Shown here: piece by piece, positions 1 through 7,163 of the stretch
Numbering within the stretch: the stretch's first letter is position 1
Layout of the letters: every line of letters begins with the position of its first letter
Source: Cryobacterium sp. PH29-G1
GTDB lineage: Bacteria > Actinomycetota > Actinomycetes > Actinomycetales > Microbacteriaceae
Reading direction: 5' to 3'
DNA length: 64,000 nucleotides
Assembly: GCF_030063365.1 (NCBI RefSeq)
Contig: NZ_JASISY010000004.1
Span: 248,001 to 312,000 of the forward strand
Notes under the pieces: model-generated
Seen by the model: only the letters and a program-made list of their open reading frames with translations
Database searches by the model: none
Told to the model about the DNA's origin: nothing
Made by a program: the position numbers and the translations under genes

Positions 1-1934
1 GCGCCGAACAGGTCGATGCGCTGCCCGCCGGTGATCTTGGTGTAGAGGTCGAAGTCGAGCGCGACCTGCGCAATCACCGCGAGTTTGATGGGCGTGATCT
101 CGCCGCCCGGAATGCGCGGAACGACCGAATAGGTACCGTCTTTCTGCATATTCGCCATGGCCCGGTCGTTGGTGTCCTGCAGGGTGCCACGGCCGGAATC
201 AAGAATATAGGAGGTGTTCTGGCTGGCCAGGATCGATGCTACAGCGGGTTTGCACACGTCACAGCCGCGGCCGGTGCCGAATCGGGAGAAGATCTCGTCG
301 CTGCCGGTGAGCCCGAGCACCCGCACCGATTCGAAGAGTTCCTGCCGGCTCAATGCGAAGTGCTCGCACAGGGCGTGCGAGACGGTTTGACCGGATGCCG
401 TCAGCTCGGCCTCGAGGATCTTCTTGACCAGCGGCACGCACGAACCACACTGGCTACCAGCCCGTGTGCAGGTCTTCAGCGCGCCCAGTTCGGTGCAGGC
501 ATCCGTGTGGTCATCGCCGCGGACGGCGCTGCGCACAGTGCCGGCGGAGACCATGTTGCACGAGCACACCAGGGCGTCGTCGGGTAGTTCATCGCCTCCC
601 GGAGCGTCGGTGCCGGCCGCGGAGAGATAGGCGGCGGGTGCACTGCTGAGTTCGCGACCAACCAGCGGGCGAAGTGCCGAATAGGGGGTGGCGTCGCCGA
701 CGAATATGCCGCCGAGCAGGGTCTTGGCGTCGTCGGTCATGACGAGCTTCTGGTACAGCCCGCGGGCCGGGTCTGCGTAAACGATCTCGAGCGATCCGGG
801 GGTGCTGGCGACGGCGTCACCGAAACTGGCGACGTCCACACCGGAGAGTTTGAGTTTGGTGGCGTCGTCGACGGTCGTGAACTCGGCTGTGCCGCCGAGC
901 AGGCGGTCGGCGACGACCTCGGCCATGGCGTTGGCCGGAGCGACGAGGCCAACGCAGCGGTCGTTCCAACTGGCGACCTCGCCGATCGCCCAGATGCTCG
1001 GGTCGCTCGTGCGGCAGTCGTTGCCGATGGTGACACCGCCGTGGGTGCCCCGGCTCAGTCCGGCGTCACGCGCCAACTCGTCGCGCGGCGCGATGCCGAT
1101 CGCGTAGACGACCATGTCGGCGCCGATCTCGCGGCCGTTGCCCAATTGCAGGCCGGTGACGCGGGAACCGCTGTCGTCGGTGAGGATGGTGCGGGCCCGG
1201 GTGCCGAGGTGCAACTCGATGCCCTGGGCGATGATCAGACGGCCTAGTGCCTGTCCGCCGCCCTCATCGAGTTGCGCCGACATGAGCCAGCCGCCGGAGT
1301 GCACGATCGCCGCCTCCGCACCGAGCGTGTGCAGTCCGCCGGCCGCTTCGAGGCCGAGCAGCCCGCCGCCGGCCACCACCACGCGCGGTGCGCGCCCCAG
1401 CGTCTCGGTGAGGGCGGCGAGTTCGTCAACGAGGGCGTCAACGTCGTCGACGGTGCGGTACACCCGAATGTGTTCCTGTCCGGGCATCGTGGGAACGGGG
1501 GCGCTCGACCCGGTCGCGAGCACCAGGTCGTCATAGTCGAGTACGGCACCGGTCGACGTCGTGACGGTGTGGTTGATCGGATCGATGGACACCGCGCGTT
1601 CGTTGATGCGTAGCGCGATGCTCGCGCTGTCCCACGGGACGGTCGGTCCCAGCGTGAGGTCGACCAGGCCGGCCAGACGCCGGCTCAATGCGACCCGGTC
1701 GTAGGGCCGGTGGTTTTCCTCGGCCAGAACAACGATCGAGAGCGTCTTCTCGGTGTCGCGTGAGTGCAGGGCGTCGGTCAGGCGGTGCGCGGCGGGCCCG
1801 CCGCCGACCACGACGATACGGCGCGGTGCCGCTGCTGCAGACCGCACTGATGTGACGGCGTGTGTCGCAGCCACAGCGGATGCGGTGGGGTCTGCGGCAG
1901 AATACGCGGAAGCGGTTTCACGAGAAGCTGGCAT
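1..1934 (-). CDS. nirB: Nitrite reductase large subunit NirB (partial, 3' end off window)
   Basis: Assimilatory NAD(P)H-dependent nitrite reductase, large subunit, which reduces nitrite to ammonium in the cytoplasm. The ATG at 1934 follows a good ribosome site (AAAGGA, 6-base gap). About 644 codons are visible. In order they hold an N-terminal FAD/NAD fold with GGGPAAH at residues 44-50, a second nucleotide-binding glycine loop (AGGGLLGLEA) near residue 172, a BFD-type [2Fe-2S] region with CSC and CGSC cysteines, a second CDVCK cysteine pair, and the beginning of the ferredoxin-like siroheme domain. The siroheme and 4Fe-4S cysteines lie beyond position 1. The first 35 or so residues are an Ala/Ser-rich extension before the usual family start. 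The gene is divergent from nirD rather than preceding it in the same operon. Confidence 0.93.
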   Translation of the reverse strand, partial: MPASRETASAYSAADPTASAVAATHAVTSVRSAAAAPRRIVVVGGGPAAHRLTDALHSRDTEKTLSIVVLAEENHRPYDRVALSRRLAGLVDLTLGPTVPWDSASIALRINERAVSIDPINHTVTTSTGAVLDYDDLVLATGSSAPVPTMPGQEHIRVYRTVDDVDALVDELAALTETLGRAPRVVVAGGGLLGLEAAGGLHTLGAEAAIVHSGGWLMSAQLDEGGGQALGRLIIAQGIELHLGTRARTILTDDSGSRVTGLQLGNGREIGADMVVYAIGIAPRDELARDAGLSRGTHGGVTIGNDCRTSDPSIWAIGEVASWNDRCVGLVAPANAMAEVVADRLLGGTAEFTTVDDATKLKLSGVDVASFGDAVASTPGSLEIVYADPARGLYQKLVMTDDAKTLLGGIFVGDATPYSALRPLVGRELSSAPAAYLSAAGTDAPGGDELPDDALVCSCNMVSAGTVRSAVRGDDHTDACTELGALKTCTRAGSQCGSCVPLVKKILEAELTASGQTVSHALCEHFALSRQELFESVRVLGLTGSDEIFSRFGTGRGCDVCKPAVASILASQNTSYILDSGRGTLQDTNDRAMANMQKDGTYSVVPRIPGGEITPIKLAVIAQVALDFDLYTKITGGQRIDLFG

Positions 1935-2056
1935 CAGAATCCTTTCAGAGCGGGGCAAGCATGAGCGTAGTTTGGGGCAGTTTCCCCCTCGTGTCGCTCG
2001 TGTGTCCCGGGCTGGTCGAAAGCCACACAGCGGTGCACCCCCGCTGTGAGGCAGGT

Positions 2057-2072
2057 TTCACCATCAAGAAAC
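2057..2072 (+). promoter_or_regulatory. Candidate GlnR binding site in the nirB/nirD divergent region
   Basis: TTCAC-N6-GAAAC lies 90 bases before nirD. It matches the actinobacterial GlnR consensus GTnAC-N6-GAAAC at 9 of 10 fixed-type positions and also has AC-N9-AC spacing. GTTTC-N8-GAAAC is in addition a perfect inverted repeat (2055-2072). GlnR control of nirBD is known in Streptomyces and mycobacteria; here it is inferred from the motif and its position. Confidence 0.45.
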
Positions 2073-2161
2073 ATGGGGGGCGACTGGCCGAAATGCGGCC
2101 CGCTTACCGTGGAACAACGCAACCGCGAATGCCCACCAAACGAACGCCCCGGGAGTGCACC

Positions 2162-2575
2162 ATGACGACGACCATTGCCGGCTCATACACCGCTGACGCC
2201 CACACCGCCGGGTTGCTGCGGCGCCCCGCCCTCAGCTGGGAGCGGGCCTGTGCCGTCGCCGACCTCGAGCCGAGCTGGGGCGAAGCGGCCCTCATCCGGA
2301 TGAAGCAGATCGCCCTCTTTCTACTCTCACCCACCGAGATCTACGCCGTCGATCACCGTGACCCGCACACCGAAGCGAATGTCATGGCTCGTGGCATCGT
2401 CGGTTCCAAGGGCGACCGCCCCACCATCGCCTCGCCGTTGCACAAACAGGTCTACGACCTCGGCACCGGAGAATGCTTTACCGACCCGACACTCGTGCTG
2501 CGCACCTATGAAACACGCGTCATCGCCGGTTACCTCGAGGTCGCGATCGAAACTGGATTGTTCGAGGCGTCATGA
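2162..2575 (+). CDS. nirD: Nitrite reductase small subunit NirD
   Basis: Rieske-like small subunit partnering NirB. The 137-residue protein starts at ATG 2162 after GGGAG; the open frame continues upstream into the divergent promoter region, but that extension has no family resemblance. The central part (ALIRMKQIALFLL, then a VDHRDP segment, then GTGECF) follows the NirD Rieske fold. The CxH and CxxH iron ligands of true Rieske proteins are absent, as is usual for NirD. The gene is divergent from nirB with 227 bases between the starts, and its stop overlaps the next gene by four bases (ATGA), implying translational coupling to siroheme synthesis. Confidence 0.9.
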   Translation: MTTTIAGSYTADAHTAGLLRRPALSWERACAVADLEPSWGEAALIRMKQIALFLLSPTEIYAVDHRDPHTEANVMARGIVGSKGDRPTIASPLHKQVYDLGTGECFTDPTLVLRTYETRVIAGYLEVAIETGLFEAS

Positions 2576-3381
2576 CCCTCCTCGAGGAACGACTCAGCGC
2601 GAGCCGACCCGGCGTCGATAGCTTCACCGTCGATAGCGACAGCGTGCTTCGGCACACGCCGCTTCCCGCCGCGCTCGTTGCCATCTCGCACGGCACCAAT
2701 TCGGTCGACGGTCAGGCGGCCATCGCCGCGCTCGTCGACGCCGTCGCGTACGCCCGCCCCGAACTGGCGGTGACCGGTGGTTTTGTGGACGTGCAACAAC
2801 CGGATGTCGCCGCGAGCCTGGGCGCGGTCCGCCCCGATTCCGCCGCGGTCGTTGTGCCCCTCCTGCTTTCCGCCGGGTATCACGTGCACGTCGACCTTCA
2901 TCGGGAGACCCGCGCGCACGACCGCGTGACAACGCTCTCCCGGGCCCTCGGCCCCGACGATCGACTCATCGACGTGCTCGAGCATCGGCTGCGCGCGGCC
3001 GGTTTCTTCTCCGGTCCCGGTCAGGAGGTGGTGCTCGCCGCCGCGGGCTCCAGCGACGAACGTGCCGTGGACGACTGCCGCACGGTGAGCGCGCTGCTTG
3101 AACACCGCCTCGGCGTGCGCGTCACGGTGGGCTTTCTCTCCGCAGCCACGCCCCGACTGGCCTGCGCCGTAGCCGAGGCGCGCCTGCGCAGCGATCACGT
3201 GACCGTGAGCACCTATCTCATGGCACCCGGGTTCTTCTTTGACCTCACGCGCACGCAGGGCGCCGGCGCCCTGCTGGTTACCGCACCGCTGCTCGTGCCG
3301 GGGGAGACGGCACCCGCCCCGCTGGTCGATTTGGTCATCGACCGCTACCTCGAGGCGAAAGAGCACGCCGGACTCTTCTAG
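2572..3381 (+). CDS. Sirohydrochlorin chelatase, CbiX/SirB type
   Basis: Probably inserts iron into sirohydrochlorin to make siroheme, the nitrite reductase cofactor. The 269-residue protein has two CbiX-like halves. The first carries the metal-site histidine in AISHGTNS (residues 38-45) and a second metal-site region around LLSAGYHVHVDL; the second half has YLMAPGFFFDL, where the chelatase histidine is usually replaced. It starts inside the nirD stop codon (ATGA overlap), so the two are likely co-translated. The nitrite reductase context favours siroheme (Fe) over cobalamin (Co). No other siroheme gene (uroporphyrinogen methyltransferase, dehydrogenase) is in the window. Confidence 0.8.
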   Translation: MTLLEERLSASRPGVDSFTVDSDSVLRHTPLPAALVAISHGTNSVDGQAAIAALVDAVAYARPELAVTGGFVDVQQPDVAASLGAVRPDSAAVVVPLLLSAGYHVHVDLHRETRAHDRVTTLSRALGPDDRLIDVLEHRLRAAGFFSGPGQEVVLAAAGSSDERAVDDCRTVSALLEHRLGVRVTVGFLSAATPRLACAVAEARLRSDHVTVSTYLMAPGFFFDLTRTQGAGALLVTAPLLVPGETAPAPLVDLVIDRYLEAKEHAGLF

Positions 3382-3390
3382 AATTTGACC
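3379..3390 (+). promoter_or_regulatory. Leaderless promoter of trmD
   Basis: TAGAAT (3379-3384) sits exactly six bases before ATG 3391. The -10 box includes the stop codon of the chelatase gene. No Shine-Dalgarno sequence precedes trmD. Confidence 0.6.
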
Positions 3391-4161
3391 ATGCGCATCG
3401 ATATTGTCACCATATTTCCCGAATTCTTCGATGTGCTCGATCTGTCGCTGCTGGGCAAGGCGCGCCAGAGCGGATTGATCGAATTGGGCGTGCACAACCT
3501 GCGCGATCACACCCATGACCGGCACCACTCGGTCGACGACACTCCGTACGGCGGCGGCGCTGGCATGGTCATGAAGCCCGAACCGTGGGGTGACGCCCTC
3601 GACGCCATTCTCGGTGCGAGCGAGTCGACCGCTGCCGATCAGGCCGGGCCCATCATCATCTTTCCGTCACCGGCCGGCGACCAGTTCACGCAGGCCATGG
3701 CCCGCGAACTGTCGCTCGAGCAGCACCTCGTGTTTGGGTGCGGCCGCTATGAGGGCATCGACCAGCGTGTCGTCGACCACTACGAGTCGCGCGGTCGGGT
3801 GCGCCTGGTCAGCCTCGGCGACTACGTGCTCAACGGGGGAGAAGTGGCCGTCATGGCCATGATTGAGGCGATCGGGCGGCTCATTCCCGGTGTCGTCGGC
3901 AACCCGGAAAGCCTCGTCGAGGAATCCCACGAAGACGGACTGCTGGAATACCCCAGCTACACCAAACCGGCCAGCTGGCGCGGCCTCGATGTGCCGCCGG
4001 TGTTGCTCAGCGGGAACCACGGCGCCATCAGCACCTGGCGCCACCAGCAGCAGATCGAACGCACCGAGCGGGTGCGCCCCGACCTGCTGGCCGCCGACCC
4101 GACCGCTACGCACCTTCTGCCTCCAGCGAACGCCAAGGCAAGTACCAGCCCCCGTCGATAA
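3391..4161 (+). CDS. trmD: tRNA (guanine37-N1)-methyltransferase TrmD
   Basis: Methylates G37 next to the anticodon using S-adenosylmethionine, preventing +1 frameshifts. 256 residues. ATG 3391 was chosen over an in-frame TTG six bases upstream because the family begins [18 protein letters not shown]-knot motifs are intact: [10 protein letters not shown] (50-59), [12 protein letters not shown] (116-127) and [11 protein letters not shown] (141-151). The C-terminal tail is poorly conserved. In most actinobacteria trmD follows rpsP-rimM; here the upstream neighbour is the nitrite reductase/siroheme pair, so the usual operon is broken on the left side. A membrane-protein gene separates it from rplS. 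Confidence 0.97.
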   Translation: MRIDIVTIFPEFFDVLDLSLLGKARQSGLIELGVHNLRDHTHDRHHSVDDTPYGGGAGMVMKPEPWGDALDAILGASESTAADQAGPIIIFPSPAGDQFTQAMARELSLEQHLVFGCGRYEGIDQRVVDHYESRGRVRLVSLGDYVLNGGEVAVMAMIEAIGRLIPGVVGNPESLVEESHEDGLLEYPSYTKPASWRGLDVPPVLLSGNHGAISTWRHQQQIERTERVRPDLLAADPTATHLLPPANAKASTSPRR

Positions 4162-4164
4162 ACT
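4159..4164 (+). promoter_or_regulatory. Leaderless promoter of the 4171 gene
   Basis: TAAACT lies six bases before GTG 4171 and contains the trmD stop codon TAA. No Shine-Dalgarno sequence is present. Confidence 0.55.
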
Positions 4165-4170
4165 ACCCGT

Positions 4171-4728
4171 GTGATCATCCGCCGCGCCTTCTACCACTGG
4201 CAATTCATTGCCGCCGGAGCCCTGCCGCTCTGGCTCCTTGTCGGCTCCTCGATCTTTGGATCGGGAGCCTGGGCCGTGTTGGGCATCTTCTTCGGTGCCG
4301 TACTCATCGGCCTCGGGCTGCTCCTGGTGGCACTGGTCATATTTGCGCGCAAAGAGGTACGCGAGATGCGCGCCGTCTCCTTCGCCGACGTGGGCGTTCT
4401 CACCCTCTGGCACGCTCTCATCATTGCCATCCCATTCTCAACGGATGCCGCCGGCTGGCTCAGCGTGCTCGTCATAATCGGCGGACTGGCGGTCTTCTGG
4501 TTCGCCGTTTGGGAGCTCTTCGACGCCGCCCGACGTCGCGTGCGTGAAATGGTCGACCTGGTCGAGCAGACGGCGCGCGGCCCCGCGGCTCCGACCGCGC
4601 CGCAGCATCCGCTGCCGCATCAAAATCGGCCGGATCGGGCTCGCCCGAATCAACGTCGATCGGCGCCGCCGTTTGGCCGTGATGCTCCCGAAGTGATCGT
4701 CATCGAAGAAAAACGCGACCGGCCGTAG
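4171..4728 (+). CDS. Four-helix membrane protein of unknown function
   Basis: 185 residues, start GTG 4171 placed by a leaderless-type -10 box. Hydrophobic segments at about 10-33, 38-60, 75-92 and 95-115 suggest four membrane helices. They are followed by an amphipathic stretch (AARRRVREMVDLVEQ) and a Pro/Arg-rich cytoplasmic-looking tail ending in acidic and basic residues (EVIVIEEKRD). It is wedged between trmD and rplS, an interruption of the usual trmD-rplS pair. No catalytic motif is evident and I do not recognise the family. Its downstream region carries a separate promoter for rplS, so it need not be co-regulated with ribosomal genes. Confidence 0.75.
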   Translation: MIIRRAFYHWQFIAAGALPLWLLVGSSIFGSGAWAVLGIFFGAVLIGLGLLLVALVIFARKEVREMRAVSFADVGVLTLWHALIIAIPFSTDAAGWLSVLVIIGGLAVFWFAVWELFDAARRRVREMVDLVEQTARGPAAPTAPQHPLPHQNRPDRARPNQRRSAPPFGRDAPEVIVIEEKRDRP

Positions 4729-4757
4729 CGGCACCGCACGCTGACGGCCGGCTCAAC

Positions 4758-4787
4758 TTGGCAGCCGGGCCGAGTTCATGGCAGAAT
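4758..4787 (+). promoter_or_regulatory. Candidate promoter of rplS
   Basis: TTGGCA (4758-4763) and CAGAAT (4782-4787) are separated by 18 bases. Transcription from here would give a leader of about 120 bases before rplS, unlike the leaderless genes around it. The box assignment is tentative. Confidence 0.35.
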
Positions 4788-4917
4788 AGGACATTGTGCC
4801 GCTGCAGGACTCTGCCACAGGGGAGCCTGCACCAAGCGGCGCACATTCTCATACTGATTGCTTCGAATGAAGCACATAGCGTAGTCGACCTGTGGCGGGT
4901 ACAGAGAGCGAAACAAC

Positions 4918-5259
4918 ATGCATATTCTCGACGCGGTAGACGCCCCATCGCTGAAGCAGAACATTCCTGACTTCCGTGCCGGCGACACCGTCAAGGTTCA
5001 CGTCAACATCATTGAGGGAACCCGCTCTCGTATCCAGGTCTTCCAGGGAGTCGTCATCGGCCGCTCCGGCGAAGGCGTGCGCGAAACGTTCTGCGTTCGC
5101 AAGGTCAGCTTTCAGCGCGGCGTCGAGCGTACCTTCCCGGTGCACTCCCCGGTCATCGACCACATCGAGATCGTGACCCGAGGCGACGTTCGTCGCGCGA
5201 AGCTGTACTACCTGCGCGACCTGCGTGGCAAGAAGGCCAAGATCAAGGAAAAGCGCTAA
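4918..5259 (+). CDS. rplS: 50S ribosomal protein L19
   Basis: Structural protein of the large ribosomal subunit at the 30S/50S interface. 113 residues, typical length. The conserved core is clear: [46 protein letters not shown] and the basic C-terminus [19 protein letters not shown]. The start ATG 4918 has only a weak purine stretch (AGAGAGCGAA) before it. The 3' flank carries a perfect inverted repeat that may act as its terminator and also contains the lepB promoter. Confidence 0.98.
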   Translation: MHILDAVDAPSLKQNIPDFRAGDTVKVHVNIIEGTRSRIQVFQGVVIGRSGEGVRETFCVRKVSFQRGVERTFPVHSPVIDHIEIVTRGDVRRAKLYYLRDLRGKKAKIKEKR

Positions 5260-5293
5260 CTTTCGCGCCGACCCAAGATCCAAGCGGATTCTT

Positions 5294-5334
5294 CCCTGAG
5301 CTCCCCATCACCTAAACTGATGGGGAGCTCAGGG
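5294..5334. repeat. Perfect 17-bp inverted repeat between rplS and lepB
   Basis: Arms 5294-5310 and 5318-5334 are perfectly complementary (CCCTGAGCTCCCCATCA and its reverse complement) around a 7-base loop (5311-5317). The likely lepB -10 box TAAACT (5313-5318) lies in the loop, and the right arm runs into the lepB ribosome site AGGGGG (5331-5336). No T-tract follows. It could be the rplS terminator, an operator, or both. Confidence 0.85.
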
Positions 5335-5340
5335 GGTTTA

Positions 5341-6123
5341 ATGACAGATGAAGCGCTCGCCTCCAGGTCCGAACGTCGGGTTTCAGGGTCGAAGAAAGTC
5401 CGCACTAAAAAGACGCCCAGCAAAAAGCGCAGCGTCTTGCTGTTTATTCGTGACCTCCTCATCATTTTTGTGGTCGCGCTCCTGATCTCTTTCCTGATCA
5501 AAACCTTCTTGATCCGCTCGTTCTACATCCCCTCCGGGTCGATGGAGAATACCCTGCAGATCAACGACCGCATCATCGTGAACCAGCTCGAACCCGGTCT
5601 GATCCCCATCGCGCGCGGCGACGTGCTCGTGTTCAAAGATCCCGGCGGATGGCTGCTGCCCCAGACTGACATTGTGCAAAACCCGATCGTGGCCGGTGCC
5701 GATTGGCTCCTCTCCGTCGTGGGTCTGTCCGCGCCTGACAGTAACGACCACCTCATCAAACGCGCCATCGGACTGCCCGGCGACCACGTCGTCTGCTGCA
5801 ACGCTCTTGGCCAGATGAGCGTGAACGACGTTCCACTCGACGAGTCGGATTACGTGCTGTTGCCGACCGGCGAAACCAAGGTCTCCAAGGATGACTTCGA
5901 CGTCACCATCCCCGCCGACTCCCTTTGGATGATGGGGGACAACCGGTATAACTCCAAGGATTCTCGTTACAACGGCGACACGGTGGGCAAGGGTTACGTG
6001 CCGATCGAGAACGTGGTCGGGCGGGCACTCGTTGTGAGCTGGCCGCTGGCCCACTGGTCCTGGCTCGACGACTACCCCGACGTGTTCCGCGATGTGGAGC
6101 AAGCCGACGAGGCTGCCCAATAG
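5341..6123 (+). CDS. lepB: Signal peptidase I
   Basis: Membrane-bound Ser/Lys protease that removes signal peptides from exported proteins on the outer face of the membrane. 260 residues. ATG 5341 was chosen because it follows AGGGGG; an in-frame ATG at 5320 lies inside the inverted repeat and too close to the -10 box. A basic N-terminus (residues 20-30) precedes one membrane helix (32-55). The catalytic serine is Ser67 in PSGSMENT and the general base is Lys140 in LIKRAIGLPGD; the box E motif GDNRYNSKDSR is at 199-209. Two adjacent cysteines follow the lysine box (VVCCN). Its stop overlaps the rnhB start by one base. Confidence 0.96.
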   Translation: MTDEALASRSERRVSGSKKVRTKKTPSKKRSVLLFIRDLLIIFVVALLISFLIKTFLIRSFYIPSGSMENTLQINDRIIVNQLEPGLIPIARGDVLVFKDPGGWLLPQTDIVQNPIVAGADWLLSVVGLSAPDSNDHLIKRAIGLPGDHVVCCNALGQMSVNDVPLDESDYVLLPTGETKVSKDDFDVTIPADSLWMMGDNRYNSKDSRYNGDTVGKGYVPIENVVGRALVVSWPLAHWSWLDDYPDVFRDVEQADEAAQ

Positions 6124-6767
6124 TGGCGGTATCCGACCCTACCCTCGAGGTGGAGCTCGACCTGCTCCGCACCGGCGCTCGTTTCATCATCGGATGTGAC
6201 GAGGTCGGCCGTGGCGCCCTCGCCGGGCCGGTGGCCGTGGGATTTGCCGCGGTGGACGCATCCGTTCAGCCGCTGCCGCCCGGGCTCCGCGATTCGAAGA
6301 TGCTCAGCGAGCCTCGGCGGGAACTTCTGGCGCCCGTCGCGGTGGCCTGGGCGACTTTCTCGGCTGTCGGACTCGCTTCGGCTGCCGAGGTCGATGAGCT
6401 GGGTATCATCGCGTGCCTCGGGCTGGCGGGTAAACGTGCCCTCGCCGAGCTGTACGCCCAGGGCGTGGACGTGGCCGGCAGCATCGTGCTGCTGGACGGC
6501 AGCGATGACTGGCTGAATAAGGCGCTCGTCACCCCGTTGAACGTCGTGACCCGCATCAAGGCCGACCGGGACTGTGGGTCGGTGGCGGCGGCATCCGTTA
6601 TTGCAAAGGTGCATCGCGACCGGCTCATGATTGCCGCGCACGAAGAAACACCCGGCTACGGTTGGGTGTCGAACAAGGGGTACGGCAGCGCCGCGCACAT
6701 GAGTGCGATCGACCTGCTCGGGCCGAGCCCCTTACACCGCAAATCGTGGCTCAAGATCTCAGCGTAA
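6123..6767 (+). CDS. rnhB: Ribonuclease HII
   Basis: Cleaves RNA in RNA/DNA hybrids and starts removal of single misincorporated ribonucleotides. 214 residues. GTG 6123 overlaps the last base of the lepB stop (TAGTG), indicating an operon. Catalytic acids are visible: Asp26-Glu27 in GCDEVGRG, Asp125 in VLLDGSDD, and the family signature KADRDCGSVAAASVIAKVHRD with an Asp near 166. The C-terminal substrate loop GYGSAAH is present. The lepB-rnhB-DUF2469 order is standard in actinobacteria. Confidence 0.96.
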   Translation: MAVSDPTLEVELDLLRTGARFIIGCDEVGRGALAGPVAVGFAAVDASVQPLPPGLRDSKMLSEPRRELLAPVAVAWATFSAVGLASAAEVDELGIIACLGLAGKRALAELYAQGVDVAGSIVLLDGSDDWLNKALVTPLNVVTRIKADRDCGSVAAASVIAKVHRDRLMIAAHEETPGYGWVSNKGYGSAAHMSAIDLLGPSPLHRKSWLKISA

Positions 6768-6779
6768 GATGGGATCACC

Positions 6780-7103
6780 ATGGAAGAAGACGAATTCGAG
6801 GACTACGACCGCGAGGTCGAGTTGGCCCTGTACCGGGAATATCGAGACGTAGTCGGTCAATTCCAGTACGTCGTCGAAACCGAACGGCGCTTCTACCTCG
6901 CGAACGAGGTTGAATTGGTGCGCCGCGATACGGAACACGACTTCTACTTCGAACTGACCATGAAGGACGTCTGGGTCTGGGACGTCTACCGCTCCGACCG
7001 ATTCGTGAAATCGGTGCGGGTGCTGACCTTCAAAGACGTCAACGTGGAAGAGCTCGCGTCGAAAGATTTCGAACTTCCCAAGGAACTTGCGCTCGACGAA
7101 TAA
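6780..7103 (+). CDS. DUF2469 family protein
   Basis: A 107-residue, strongly acidic protein (starts MEEDEFEDYDREVELALY) of the actinobacterial DUF2469 family, whose function is unknown. Conserved features include YREYRDVVGQFQYVVETERRFYL split by a basic/acidic middle (EVELVRRDTEHDFYFEL) and an aromatic patch KDVWVWDVYR. It lies 12 bases after rnhB, the position it keeps in most actinobacteria. A TAAGAT box nine bases before the ATG suggests it can also be transcribed separately with a two- to three-base leader. Confidence 0.9.
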   Translation: MEEDEFEDYDREVELALYREYRDVVGQFQYVVETERRFYLANEVELVRRDTEHDFYFELTMKDVWVWDVYRSDRFVKSVRVLTFKDVNVEELASKDFELPKELALDE

Positions 7104-7163
7104 AGAACAAATCCGGGGCCTCGGGTGGCCGGACTGCTGACGAAGGTTTAGGAAGGCAACCCT

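Noticed and set aside
1862..2161. Extension of nirD upstream by 100 codons
   Set aside because: It would run through the nirB promoter and start; only the part from ATG 2162 resembles NirD.
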